From positions 62,001 through 126,000 of the forward strand of contig JAQWMQ010000023.1 of assembly GCA_029246705.1 (NCBI GenBank): DNA of 64,000 bases. The letters run 5' to 3'. Below are positions 54,856-63,835 of this stretch, in pieces; position 1 is the first letter of the stretch, and each line of letters starts with the position of its first letter. The stretch is from Phycisphaerales bacterium. GTDB lineage: Bacteria > Planctomycetota > Phycisphaerae > Phycisphaerales > SM1A02. Below the pieces are notes generated by a model, which did no database searches, was not told where the DNA came from, and saw only the letters and a list, made by a program, of their open reading frames with translations. A program made the position numbers and the translations under genes.

Positions 54856-55217
54856 AATTCGATTCTGAGTACTTCTCTCAGTGGGCAGGCTCAACAAGCC
54901 GGTCCGGGTTGGCCGATAAAACTGGCATGCCACAGGAGTATTCACCCATTCTCGAGCTTGAAGTCCCACTGATCGTGCAGATCGCTTCGCGAACCATGGC
55001 CATCAAGGAGGTCATGGAACTCGAGCATGGTTCGATCATCGAATTTCCTCGATCGGCGGATGAGGAGCTCGAGATACTCGTCAACAACAAGTCCGTGGGC
55101 CAGGGAACGGCCGTGAAGGTCGGAGAGAACTTCGGCGTGCGCATCTCCAGCGTCGGCGGTCTCGAATCATGTCTCCCAAACCAGGGAAGCCCGGGCAAGC
55201 CACCTCCCCGCAGCTGA
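54852..55217 (+). CDS. FliN/SpoA-domain protein (flagellar motor switch-like)
   Basis: A 121-residue protein. Residues about 34-103 match the FliN/FliM C-terminal (SpoA) domain: LELEVPLIVQIASRTMAIKE, LEHGSIIEFPRSADEELEIL, VNNKSVGQGTAVKVGENFGV. FliN forms the lower C-ring and binds CheY-phosphate; related SpoA domains serve type III secretion. No other flagellar gene is near. The first about 25 residues are not conserved, and ATG 54927 could be the start. Coupling to fabF by ATGA is notable. The tail is Pro/Gly rich. Confidence 0.82.
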   Translation: MKFDSEYFSQWAGSTSRSGLADKTGMPQEYSPILELEVPLIVQIASRTMAIKEVMELEHGSIIEFPRSADEELEILVNNKSVGQGTAVKVGENFGVRISSVGGLESCLPNQGSPGKPPPRS

Positions 55218-55239
55218 GATGCGGAACTCCGGGCTTTTG

Positions 55240-55269
55240 ACACCTGATCTTGGCTAATTTCAGGTGTTT
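55240..55269 (+). terminator. Weak hairpin after the FliN-like gene
   Basis: Eight-bp stem (55240-55247 with 55260-55267) around a 12-base loop, followed by TTTG. A second perfect 8-bp hairpin (55314-55321 with 55327-55334, loop CATCA) lies just upstream of the next gene. The first may be a weak terminator; the second may lie in the leader of the next mRNA. Confidence 0.4.
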
Positions 55270-55359
55270 GTAGATGAATCTCCGGGAAAGCACGTATTTT
55301 CGGAGGGAACACCACCTCGTTCATCAAACGAGGTACGTGAAACAAGCGAGTAGACCGGG

Positions 55360-56094
55360 ATGTTCGATAAAACCAGAAAGCCGGAGGGGCACGACAAGAC
55401 GTCGTCATCAGACGCTGCTCATGCAGCGCAAATGGCGAACGTGGAGCAGATCCTCTGCCGAAGACTGGCAGGAGATTTCCTTGCCAATGCCCTCTTCGTC
55501 GCAGATGCAAGACTTGCCGAGACCGACCGGCAGGATCTCTCGCCCGATACCAGGCAGTCAGTGAAACAGGCCCGAATCGCACTGGCCCATGCCGCCCGTT
55601 CGGGGCTTGTGCTGCTCACATCGCAGAAGCCCGGTCTGGAGCCACAGGATGACATCGACGTGGCCAAGAGGTTGCAACTTGCCGCCACGATGCTCCGGCA
55701 GATCCAAGGGGAGTGCCCGAACATCACGGTGACCAACGGCGAGGAGTCGACGCTGGCCAGGATCCCGGTCGGCTTTCCAAGCAGACTGCTTGCACGAACC
55801 CTGGCGTGCTTTCCCACTGCCAGCGAGATCATGGTCGACGTGCGGAGAAGCGTCGTCAGGGGTCTCGATTCGATCCAGATCAAGATGAACGCCGACGTGG
55901 ACCTGTTTGAATCCTGGTTGAGCCGAATCCAGGAACTGCTTGAACTGGTCGGAGGCACCATGACCATGGACCGGCGAGGCCTGGAGATCAGCCTTCCCGC
56001 GACCCTGCAGATCGACTGTGAAAAAGACGTGACGCACGAGTTCATCATTCGAAGAAAGCAGTCGCTTGCCAAGGATTCGCCCGAGGGAACCTGA
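55360..56094 (+). CDS. Unassigned protein with degenerate histidine-kinase/ChpT-like pattern
   Basis: A 244-residue cytoplasmic protein I cannot place firmly. Residues about 25-120 are helical (QILCRRLAGDFLANALFVAD, VAKRLQLAATMLRQIQGECP). The second half is alpha/beta and ends LLELVGGTMTMDRRGLEISL, which recalls the last strands of a histidine-kinase ATPase domain. A two-helix dimer plus a decayed ATPase domain is the plan of the phosphotransferase ChpT, but I see no clear phospho-His motif. It follows the FliN-like gene by 142 bases, so a motor-signalling link is possible but speculative. Confidence 0.55.
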   Translation: MFDKTRKPEGHDKTSSSDAAHAAQMANVEQILCRRLAGDFLANALFVADARLAETDRQDLSPDTRQSVKQARIALAHAARSGLVLLTSQKPGLEPQDDIDVAKRLQLAATMLRQIQGECPNITVTNGEESTLARIPVGFPSRLLARTLACFPTASEIMVDVRRSVVRGLDSIQIKMNADVDLFESWLSRIQELLELVGGTMTMDRRGLEISLPATLQIDCEKDVTHEFIIRRKQSLAKDSPEGT

Positions 56095-56103
56095 AGCCGG
56101 TGC

Positions 56104-57546
56104 TCAAAGGATCTCGGCGGAGATCCGCGCAAGCTCGCTCCGCTCGGTCTTGCTCAAGGAGACGTGCCCCGCGATCCGGTGATGCCTCATGCGATCGATC
56201 ACGTGGGTGAGACCGTTGCTCGAGGAATCCAGGTAGGGGGAATCGATCTGACCGATGTCACCACAGAGGATGATCTTGGTCCCCTCGCCGACGCGAGAGA
56301 CGATCGTCCTGACTTCATGGGGTGACAGGTTCTGCGCCTCATCCACCACGATGAACTGCAGGGGGATGGAGCGCCCGCGGATGTAGGTGATCGGCTCGAG
56401 CACAACCTGGCCGGTGGCCATGAGCCGGTCAAGCCTCTGTTCGGCGGTTCGACTCTCCGCATCATTCAAGTGACTGCCCCGGGTGGAGAGCAGGTAGGCG
56501 ATGTTGTCGAAGACGGGCTGCATCCACATCGCCATCTTCTCGTCCTTGTCGCCGGGGAGGTAACCGATGTCACGGCCAAGAGGCATGATGGGGCGAGCGG
56601 TCAACAGCTTGTCGAAGCGCTCCTCCTTGATCACCTTCTGCAGGCCCGCTGCGAGTGCGAGCATGGTCTTGCCGGTTCCGGCCGGGCCGATCATCGTGAT
56701 CAGCTTGACCTCGTCATCCAGCAGCAGGTCCAGAGCCATGGTCTGCTGGAGGTTCCGGGCCATGATTCCGAAGACCGGCTTCCGAGGACCGGTCACTGGA
56801 ATGAGATGCCCGGTGTCCGCAAGCAGTCGCGCAAGTCCGGTGTGGGATTCATCGGCGGCGTCATGCAGGACCAGGAACTGGTTGGGCGAAAGCTCCGGGG
56901 GACCTTCCGACTGACCAAGCTGCTCGGCGAGTCCGTACTCCTCGAGCCGCGAGACCTGGAGTTGACGCTCCTCGTAGAGTTCGTCGATGAGAGCCCCGTC
57001 GACCTCGATCTCGACATAACCTTCGAACAGCCAGTCGGTGTTGATCCGATCGGCCTCGAAGTCCTCGCAGGGTATCCCAAGCGCATCGCACTTCACGCGG
57101 GCGTTGATGTCCTTCGAGATGAAGATGGTGCGACATCCTGAAGCATGAAGTGCATTGGCGACTCCGAGGATCCGGTTGTCGGCGTGATCGAGATCCAATG
57201 CGAAAGGCTGGGATCGGTCACAACGATCGATGCGAACCGTCCCGCCCTCATCGTTCCAGTTCACGCCCTCGAAGAGCCGGCCCTTGCTTCGCAGGTCGTC
57301 CAGGGCCCTGATCACCTGCCTGGCATTCCGGCCCGTCTCGTCGTTGTTCTTCTTGAAGCGATCGAGTTCCTCGATCACCGTCAGGGGGATGACGACTTCA
57401 TGCTCGTCGAACCTGAATATCGCATTGGGGTTGTGCAGGAGGACGTTGGTATCCAGGACGAAATGCTTTCTTGCGGTGGCATCCGTGGGATCGATTGAGG
57501 CCCCGTCATCCACGATCGTGTCCGTTTTCAAGATCTGCTCCTTCAC
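56104..57546 (-). CDS. PIN domain-PhoH family ATPase
   Basis: A 480-residue PhoH2-type fusion. The N-terminal PIN nuclease domain (about residues 28-170) has acidic positions in FVLDTNVLLHNP, VIEELDRFKKN and LDHADNRILGVA. The PhoH ATPase domain follows, with Walker A IGPAGTGKTMLALAAG (about 290) and Walker B FIVVDEAQNLSPHE (about 398). Family members unwind and cleave RNA. The frame opens with GTG 57546; a TTG at 57531 has GGAG six bases upstream and is also possible. It is convergent with the preceding gene, nine bases apart. Confidence 0.9.
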   Translation of the reverse strand: MKEQILKTDTIVDDGASIDPTDATARKHFVLDTNVLLHNPNAIFRFDEHEVVIPLTVIEELDRFKKNNDETGRNARQVIRALDDLRSKGRLFEGVNWNDEGGTVRIDRCDRSQPFALDLDHADNRILGVANALHASGCRTIFISKDINARVKCDALGIPCEDFEADRINTDWLFEGYVEIEVDGALIDELYEERQLQVSRLEEYGLAEQLGQSEGPPELSPNQFLVLHDAADESHTGLARLLADTGHLIPVTGPRKPVFGIMARNLQQTMALDLLLDDEVKLITMIGPAGTGKTMLALAAGLQKVIKEERFDKLLTARPIMPLGRDIGYLPGDKDEKMAMWMQPVFDNIAYLLSTRGSHLNDAESRTAEQRLDRLMATGQVVLEPITYIRGRSIPLQFIVVDEAQNLSPHEVRTIVSRVGEGTKIILCGDIGQIDSPYLDSSSNGLTHVIDRMRHHRIAGHVSLSKTERSELARISAEIL

Positions 57547-57685
57547 AGGATTCTATTCGTCTGAAGAGACAAGAGCGGAAATTCCGGGCGAGGAATACGG
57601 TTAACCTCGTGGCGGCCGGGCCCGAACCCCCTTCGATGTACAATCCGCCGGCCATACTCGCTGAAAACGAACTGCTGAATCAACC

Positions 57686-58816
57686 ATGCCGATCACCGAT
57701 CAACAACTGAACGAAGCCCTTGAAACCATCGCTCCCACCAGCCATGCGGAGGATTGGGACAATGTTGGAATCCTGATCAAGGGCGTGAGGAGCAAGATCG
57801 ACCGGGTGCTGCTGACGATCGACCTGACCGAGCCGGTCCTGAACGAAGCGATCGATGCGAGGGCCGACGCGATCATCGCCTACCACCCCCCGATCTTCAG
57901 CCCCCTCAAGCGCATCAGCGGGGAGACCCCCACCGAGAGTCTGGTGCTCGGCGTGATCAGGGCTGGCATGCACGTGTACAGCCCCCACACCGCACTCGAC
58001 GCCGCCCAGGGCGGAGTCAACGACTGGCTGGCGGACTCGCTTGATGAAGGAGACCGAAGGGCACTGACTCCCGTCGTCGACGAATCAGCGAATGACATGT
58101 GCAAGATCGTGACGTACTGCCCGCCGGAATCGGCCACCACCATTCGAGACGGTCTCGCCGCGGTGGGCGCGGGAACCATCGGCGAGTACAAGCGCTGTTC
58201 ATTCGAATCCTCGGGAATGGGCACCTTTCATGCCAGCAAATCGAGCAAGCCGACGGTCGGCAGTACCGGGCGGCTCGAGCGCATTTCGGAACTGAGACTC
58301 GAGATGGTCTGTCCGAAACATGCACTTGCAGGTGCGGTTCGAGCGATGAGGAGCTTCCATCCCTACGAGGAACCCCCCATCGACATCTACTCGCTCGAGC
58401 CCGTGCCGCTTCGAGAGATCGGAGCAGGACGCAGGGTCATGCTCGACCGTGCCGTGTCGCTGCGGACCATCCTCGAACAGGTGCGGGCACGTACCAACGT
58501 GCAGCGGATAAAGGTGGCAAGAGCCCACGAGCGCCCCAAGAAGAATCGAATCATCGGCCTCTGCGCGGGTGCAGGCGGCTCACTTCTGGACAACGCGATC
58601 GCCCAGGGCTGCACCGTCTTCATCACCGGCGAGATGAGGCACCACGACATCCTTCGCGCACAGGCTTCGGGGTGCAGCGTGATTCTTGCCGGCCATACGA
58701 ACACCGAACGTGGCTATCTGCCCGTTCTGGTCCGGAGACTCGTCGAGCTGATCGGTGATGCGGCTCCGCAGTTCATCGTGAGCCGCAAGGATCGCGACCC
58801 GCTGCGGACTCCATGA
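57686..58816 (+). CDS. Nif3-like dinuclear metal-centre protein (YqfO type)
   Basis: A 376-residue protein of the Nif3/DUF34 family, often mis-annotated as GTP cyclohydrolase I type 2. Metal-binding segments are visible: AEDWDNVGILI, AYHPPIFSPLKRI, SPHTALDAAQGGVNDWLAD near the N-terminus, and TGEMRHHDILRA and AGHTNTERGYLP at the C-terminus. The middle (about 130-230) is the CutA-like insertion typical of longer YqfO proteins. The family is nearly universal but its reaction is unsettled. It diverges from the PIN-PhoH gene. Confidence 0.9.
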   Translation: MPITDQQLNEALETIAPTSHAEDWDNVGILIKGVRSKIDRVLLTIDLTEPVLNEAIDARADAIIAYHPPIFSPLKRISGETPTESLVLGVIRAGMHVYSPHTALDAAQGGVNDWLADSLDEGDRRALTPVVDESANDMCKIVTYCPPESATTIRDGLAAVGAGTIGEYKRCSFESSGMGTFHASKSSKPTVGSTGRLERISELRLEMVCPKHALAGAVRAMRSFHPYEEPPIDIYSLEPVPLREIGAGRRVMLDRAVSLRTILEQVRARTNVQRIKVARAHERPKKNRIIGLCAGAGGSLLDNAIAQGCTVFITGEMRHHDILRAQASGCSVILAGHTNTERGYLPVLVRRLVELIGDAAPQFIVSRKDRDPLRTP

Positions 58817-58825
58817 ACGGTGGGT

Positions 58826-61800
58826 TCAGGACATCGACTTCGTTGACGAATCCGGATCGGTCGGCCTTGCGCGACCATACCATGCCCAGTGACAAGCACC
58901 CTTGAAGTCGTCGATGATCACGATGATCGCCGGCAGGACGATCAAGGTGAGTCCGGTCGATGAGATGAGTCCCGCGGTGATCGATATCGCCATGGGAATC
59001 AGGAACCGAGCCTGGAAGGACTGCTCGAGCATCAACGGCGACAGACCGAGGACGGTGGTCGCCGTGGTCAGGACGATCGGACGCAGTCGCTTGCGACCGG
59101 CCATGATCAATGCATCGACCAGGGGCATGCCCTCCGCCAGGTATCGATTGAAGAAGTCGATCAGGATCAGGGAGTTGTTCACGACGACTCCCGCAAGTGC
59201 GACCACGCCGATCAGGCTCAGGAAGGTGAGGTCGAAGCCGAGGATCAAGTGTCCCCAGATGACGCCGATCAGTCCGAACGGGATGGCGAGCATCACCGCG
59301 AAGGGCTGGACATAGCTTGCGAACAACCAGGCCAGGATGATGTAGATCATGACGATCGCGGCACAGAAGGCGATGGGAAGCGTGGAGAAAGCCTCGTTGA
59401 CCCGAGCCTGACGGCCTCCTGATTCGATCTTGAGACCCGAATGCTTCGCCTCGATGTCGACGAGGGGGCCGATCAGCTCGCGATAGACCTCCTCGGGACT
59501 GGTCGCCATGTCGGTGCTTGCCGTGACGGTGATCGCTCTTCGCCGGTCAAGGCGCCTGATCGCGGTGTAGCTGCTGGACTCCTTGATGGTGGCGACCTCG
59601 GAAAGCGGGACCGAACGACCCGTCGGCGTGATGATCCACATCTGTTCGAGATCCTGAAGCCGACTGCGTGCATTCTTGGCGAGGCGCACCCGAACGTCGA
59701 TCTCCTCGCGGTTGCGACTGAACACGTGGGCATCGATTCCAAAGAGGGACGCACGGAGCTGCATCGCGATGTCGGCAACGGTCAATCCGAGCGAAGCTGC
59801 GCCCGGGAGAAGCTCGACCCGCATTTCGGGTTGGCCCTCGACATCGTCGTTCGCGATTCCGTAGACACCATCGAACCGGGCCAGCTCAGCCTCGACCTCG
59901 CCGACTGCGGACAGCATCGTGTCGCGAGAATCACCGGTGATCTCGATCGTGATGTCCTTGCCACCGGGACCACCGTCGAGGACGTTGAAGGCGACGTCAT
60001 CGGCGTCGGACAGATCACCTGCGGCAAGCCGGACCGAATCGATGAACTCTCCGCTGGACCGTTCACGCTCCTCGATGGGGAGGAGTTCGATGAACATCTG
60101 GGCGGTGTTCGTCTCGCTGTTGAGCGCACTTCCGGTCTCCATGTCGAACCGACCGCCGACGGTGGTGGAGAGTGCTGCAAGCTCGGGCTGAAGCCCCGCT
60201 GCTTCCTCGATCTTTCGTGCGAAAGCCCGGGTCTGGAGAAGCGAACTTCCGGTCGGCATCTTGATTTCGACCATCAGGTTCTCGGCATCGTTGACCGGAA
60301 GGAACTCGAAGGGCACCCGTCCGCCGGTGACCAGTCCGATCGATCCGATCAGGATCGCGAGAGCGAATGCGGTCGTGATGTAACGAAAGTGCAGCGCGTA
60401 TCTGGTGAATTTCGAATAGGCATCGACCGCACCGCCGATCACGACCTCGTCACGCCAGGTGTACCAGCGTTCGAGTCGCTTGTTCACCCGGGAGTTCAGT
60501 TGCCCGACCTTGCGACCGAGGGAGTGAGCCATGTGCGTGGGCAGGATGAGAACCGACTCGATGTAGCTTGCCAGGAGGGCGCAGAAGACGACCCAGGGCA
60601 ATGCCCCCATCAAGGCACCGATCTGACCCTGGATGAACAGCAGTGGCAGGAAGGCGACGATCGTGGTCGAGACCGTCGCAAGCACCGGCCAGACGACCTC
60701 GTTGCCGCCATTGATGGCGGCATCTTCCGCGGATTCACCGTCATTGGCACGTGACTGGATGTTCTCCGCCACGACGATGGCGTCGTCGGTGAGCATGCCG
60801 AGCGTGACCAGAAGACCGAACATGGTGAGCAGGTTCAGGGTCAGGTCCAGAAGGAACATGATCGCCAGCGTGCCGCAGACCGCTCCGAAGAGGCCGACCA
60901 TGACCCAGGTGGCGGTTCGCACGTTCAAGACCAGGAAGAGCGCGATGAAGACCAGGAAGGCTCCCTGAAATGCATTGTTCAGCAGCAGGTCCAGGCGACC
61001 TTCGATGAATCGCGCCAGGTCGGTGCTGGTGGTGAGTTTCGCCGGCAGCGCTTCCGTTCGATTCGTACCGAGGGACCAGGCCTGGTACTCGCTCGTATCC
61101 AGAAGCGGGCCAAGCGGACTTCCCGAGAATGGCTCCCGGTTTCTTCCCGCGACGTAGGCCTTGACCATTTCGGAGATCTCGATCGCGTCCTGCTTGCCTT
61201 CCCTGAAGACGGTCAGCCCGACCGATGGAAAACCGTTGAAGCGACGAACGACATCGATCTCGACATAGTCCTCGACGACTTCAGCGACATCTTGAAGCCT
61301 GATCATGGAACCGTCCGGCGAGGCCCTGATCACGATCTCGCCGATTTCATCGGAACGTTCGACGACCCCGATGGCACGAACGTTGATGTTTCCACCTTCG
61401 GTCTTCAACGTGCCGCTGGGTATCTCGGCCATCCATGCGTTTATCGAACCGGCAACCTCCGGCAGGGAGATGCCGTGCTTGAGCAGCGAGTCGGAATCGA
61501 CGTTCACGCGGATCTCGTACTCGCGAACACCACCCTGAAGCATCGAGCCCATTCGGGGCATGGATTTCAGGTCATCCTCGATCACCCGGATCCCACGCTT
61601 GAGGATCTCCTCGTCGACATCAGCCCAGAGGTTGATGTTGATGACCGGCATGTTGGGGACGATCTCGAGGACCTGAATGCGCTCGGCGTCGCTGGGAAGA
61701 TCCTGGAGACGGTCGACCACCCGCTCGATCTCGTCGACCGCCTTGCTGATGTCGGTGCCGTCCTCGAACTCCACCAGCACGTTGGCGGATCCTTCAGTGA

Positions 61801-62050
61801 CGGAAGTGCGAATCCGCTTGACTTCATCCACGTCGGCGAGAGCGTCCTCGACCTTGTAGACGATCGATTCCTCGATCTCCTCCGGAGAGGCACCGGGATA
61901 GATGATCGCGACACGAGCGGTATCGGGTTCGACCTCGGGGAAGAATTCACGTCGCAGCGAAAAGGCCGAGTAGATGCCGACGGCGATGGCCGCGAGCATC
62001 AGGAGATTGGCTGGAACGGGGTTCCGTACCCCGAAGGAGGGCAGACTCAC
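58826..62050 (-). CDS. RND-family efflux transporter, inner-membrane pump
   Basis: A 1074-residue AcrB/HAE1-like proton-driven pump. N-terminal FGVRNPVPANLLMLAAIAVG, two large periplasmic loops, and twelve helices. The proton-relay Asp pair is in TLGMLTDDAIVVAENIQSR (about residue 410). Second-half repeats AGVVVNNSLILIDFFNR and GRKRLRPIVLTTATTVLGL are typical. It is broadly related to hydrophobic-compound exporters; the substrate is unknown. It overlaps the adaptor gene by four bases. No outer-membrane channel gene is adjacent. Confidence 0.94.
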   Translation of the reverse strand: MSLPSFGVRNPVPANLLMLAAIAVGIYSAFSLRREFFPEVEPDTARVAIIYPGASPEEIEESIVYKVEDALADVDEVKRIRTSVTEGSANVLVEFEDGTDISKAVDEIERVVDRLQDLPSDAERIQVLEIVPNMPVININLWADVDEEILKRGIRVIEDDLKSMPRMGSMLQGGVREYEIRVNVDSDSLLKHGISLPEVAGSINAWMAEIPSGTLKTEGGNINVRAIGVVERSDEIGEIVIRASPDGSMIRLQDVAEVVEDYVEIDVVRRFNGFPSVGLTVFREGKQDAIEISEMVKAYVAGRNREPFSGSPLGPLLDTSEYQAWSLGTNRTEALPAKLTTSTDLARFIEGRLDLLLNNAFQGAFLVFIALFLVLNVRTATWVMVGLFGAVCGTLAIMFLLDLTLNLLTMFGLLVTLGMLTDDAIVVAENIQSRANDGESAEDAAINGGNEVVWPVLATVSTTIVAFLPLLFIQGQIGALMGALPWVVFCALLASYIESVLILPTHMAHSLGRKVGQLNSRVNKRLERWYTWRDEVVIGGAVDAYSKFTRYALHFRYITTAFALAILIGSIGLVTGGRVPFEFLPVNDAENLMVEIKMPTGSSLLQTRAFARKIEEAAGLQPELAALSTTVGGRFDMETGSALNSETNTAQMFIELLPIEERERSSGEFIDSVRLAAGDLSDADDVAFNVLDGGPGGKDITIEITGDSRDTMLSAVGEVEAELARFDGVYGIANDDVEGQPEMRVELLPGAASLGLTVADIAMQLRASLFGIDAHVFSRNREEIDVRVRLAKNARSRLQDLEQMWIITPTGRSVPLSEVATIKESSSYTAIRRLDRRRAITVTASTDMATSPEEVYRELIGPLVDIEAKHSGLKIESGGRQARVNEAFSTLPIAFCAAIVMIYIILAWLFASYVQPFAVMLAIPFGLIGVIWGHLILGFDLTFLSLIGVVALAGVVVNNSLILIDFFNRYLAEGMPLVDALIMAGRKRLRPIVLTTATTVLGLSPLMLEQSFQARFLIPMAISITAGLISSTGLTLIVLPAIIVIIDDFKGACHWAWYGRARPTDPDSSTKSMS

Positions 62051-63375
62051 GGCAAGTCGTCCACTGCGGGATCGGAGTCACGGCTGAGCACCGGTTCGAC
62101 GATGGTCCCGGGGGGCGGGGACCGCGACCCGTCGATCACCACCAGGGCACCTTCGGGCAACAACGTCTCGAGAACGAGGTTCCGTTCGGACCCGTCACTT
62201 GATTCCAGCGGGAAGGCGATCTCCACGGGCATCGAGACGACCTGTCCGCCGCCATCGACGAACCAGATGCGTTCGTTTCGGACCGAACTGCGTGGAACCA
62301 CGATTCGTTGCTGGGTCTCCGAGGAAACCACGGAAACCGAGAGAAAGGTGCCCGGCGCAGGAAGGGAAAGCGCCCGATCGACCGTCTGGTCGGGAATCGG
62401 CTCGGCGAAGGCGGTCATGGTCCGAGTGCTCTGGTCATCGACCGGCGAAATCCTCTGGATCTCGCCTCGCCAGGAACGATCAATGGAACCACTCGCCTGC
62501 ACCCGTACCTCATCCCCGATCTGGATCGATGCCCGTGCCGATGACGGAAGACGTATGGGGATGACGATGCGAAACGGGTCGACGATTCGCGCGACCCGAG
62601 CGAGCGGATCGACCCGCTCCCCCACTTCCACGTTGACCATCTCGAGCACCCCGTTGATCGGACTGAGGATCCGACAACGTTCGACATTTCGCAGGGCCAG
62701 TTCGAGCGCGAACTGCTGCGAGGCCTCCTGGGTCTCGAGAAGCCTGCGTGACAGGGGAATGGAATCACGCCGTTCGCGAGCGGTGATCACCACGAACCGG
62801 GCCTGGTTGAGTCGTTGTCGGACGAGATCGATCTCGCGCCGCGTGGCCGCTCCGAGGGCGTTGGCCGACTGCACTCGTTCGAGCTCGTCGAGCAGGATGG
62901 TGACATCGCTCTCACTGAGTTCGAGCTGTTCGTCCGCGATCGCCTCGTCAAGATCAAGACGTTCCTTGCGGGTTGCCAGCTCCTGCAGGGATCGACGCGC
63001 GATCTCCGACTGTTGAGCGAAGTCCTCGGAGTCCAGCTGGGCGATCAGGTCCCCGGCCATGATGGTTCGGCCGATATCGATCGAATCAGGAATCTCGATG
63101 ACGATGGAGGAGACTTCGGAGGGGACATCGACGGTATTGACCGCCTCGGCGACTCCGTACCCGACCCAGGTGCGAGCCACTCCCCGCGGTGCAACGCTGA
63201 CGACCTCGACGGAGCGATCCGGAGCAGCCGGATCCGAGGACGAGGGCACCCTTCGATTCGCGGTCAGCCAGAGCAGGATGCCGGTCGCGGAGGCGAGCAG
63301 GATGCAGACCACCGCGACGCGCACGCAGAGGGACACGATTCGCCCGAGTTTGGTTGGTGGAGTCGTGAAATTCAT
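62047..63375 (-). CDS. RND efflux periplasmic adaptor (membrane fusion protein)
   Basis: A 442-residue protein with one N-terminal membrane helix (LCVRVAVVCILLASATGILL), then a split lipoyl/barrel-sandwich domain around a long coiled coil (about residues 125-215, EIARRSLQELATRKERLDLD and RREIDLVRQRLNQARF), and a beta-barrel (GVLEMVNVEVGERVDPLARV). It links the pump to an outer-membrane channel. First gene of the two-gene operon. Confidence 0.92.
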   Translation of the reverse strand: MNFTTPPTKLGRIVSLCVRVAVVCILLASATGILLWLTANRRVPSSSDPAAPDRSVEVVSVAPRGVARTWVGYGVAEAVNTVDVPSEVSSIVIEIPDSIDIGRTIMAGDLIAQLDSEDFAQQSEIARRSLQELATRKERLDLDEAIADEQLELSESDVTILLDELERVQSANALGAATRREIDLVRQRLNQARFVVITARERRDSIPLSRRLLETQEASQQFALELALRNVERCRILSPINGVLEMVNVEVGERVDPLARVARIVDPFRIVIPIRLPSSARASIQIGDEVRVQASGSIDRSWRGEIQRISPVDDQSTRTMTAFAEPIPDQTVDRALSLPAPGTFLSVSVVSSETQQRIVVPRSSVRNERIWFVDGGGQVVSMPVEIAFPLESSDGSERNLVLETLLPEGALVVIDGSRSPPPGTIVEPVLSRDSDPAVDDLP

Positions 63376-63438
63376 CGAGGGGTGACGCCGGTTTTTCTCG
63401 TTGCTGACCTGGAACGGCGTTCCTTTCCTTCGAACTCC

Positions 63439-63464
63439 GTAGACTGAACCGCATCACAGTCTAC
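63439..63464. promoter_or_regulatory. Inverted repeat in the divergent efflux-gatC region
   Basis: GTAGACTG (63439-63446) and CAGTCTAC (63457-63464) are perfect 8-bp arms, 18 bp centre to centre, inside the 142-base gap between the adaptor gene and gatC. Spacing near two helical turns suits a dimeric repressor. No regulator gene is next to it. Confidence 0.45.
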
Positions 63465-63517
63465 ACGGCTCAAGCAGCCAAGTCCCCCATCGGAGCCCAT
63501 CGCGGTACTCTTGATCC

Positions 63518-63835
63518 ATGAGTGAACGACCGAGAAGCATGTTGAGCGAAGAGGCGGTCCGGAAGGTGGCGCGCCTTTCACGTCTGGCCATCGATGAAAG
63601 CCAGATCCCACGCTACGCGGATCAGCTTTCATCGATCCTCCAGCACATCGAGAGGATCCAGGAGCTTGACGTCGAGGGCGTCGAGCCGATGGCGCACCCA
63701 TTGCCCTTGAACAATCGATTGGATGATGACGTGCCCAACGAAGGCATGCCCATCGAGGATCTCCTGAAGAACGCCCCCTCGGTCCGGGACGACTACATTT
63801 CGGTACCCAAGGTCCTCGGCGAAGGATCATCATGA
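63518..63835 (+). CDS. gatC: Asp/Glu-tRNA amidotransferase subunit C
   Basis: Small subunit of GatCAB, which turns Glu-tRNA(Gln) or Asp-tRNA(Asn) into the amide forms. The 105-residue protein has VRKVARLSRLAIDESQIPRY, YADQLSSILQHIERIQELD and the Pro-rich VEPMAHPLPLNNRLDDD, all typical. It overlaps gatA by ATGA. Confidence 0.95.
   Translation: MSERPRSMLSEEAVRKVARLSRLAIDESQIPRYADQLSSILQHIERIQELDVEGVEPMAHPLPLNNRLDDDVPNEGMPIEDLLKNAPSVRDDYISVPKVLGEGSS

Noticed and set aside
61292-63016. A 574-codon open frame on the plus strand
   Set aside because: Antisense to the RND pump and its adaptor, both with clear family motifs; the translation is low-complexity Ser/Arg rich.
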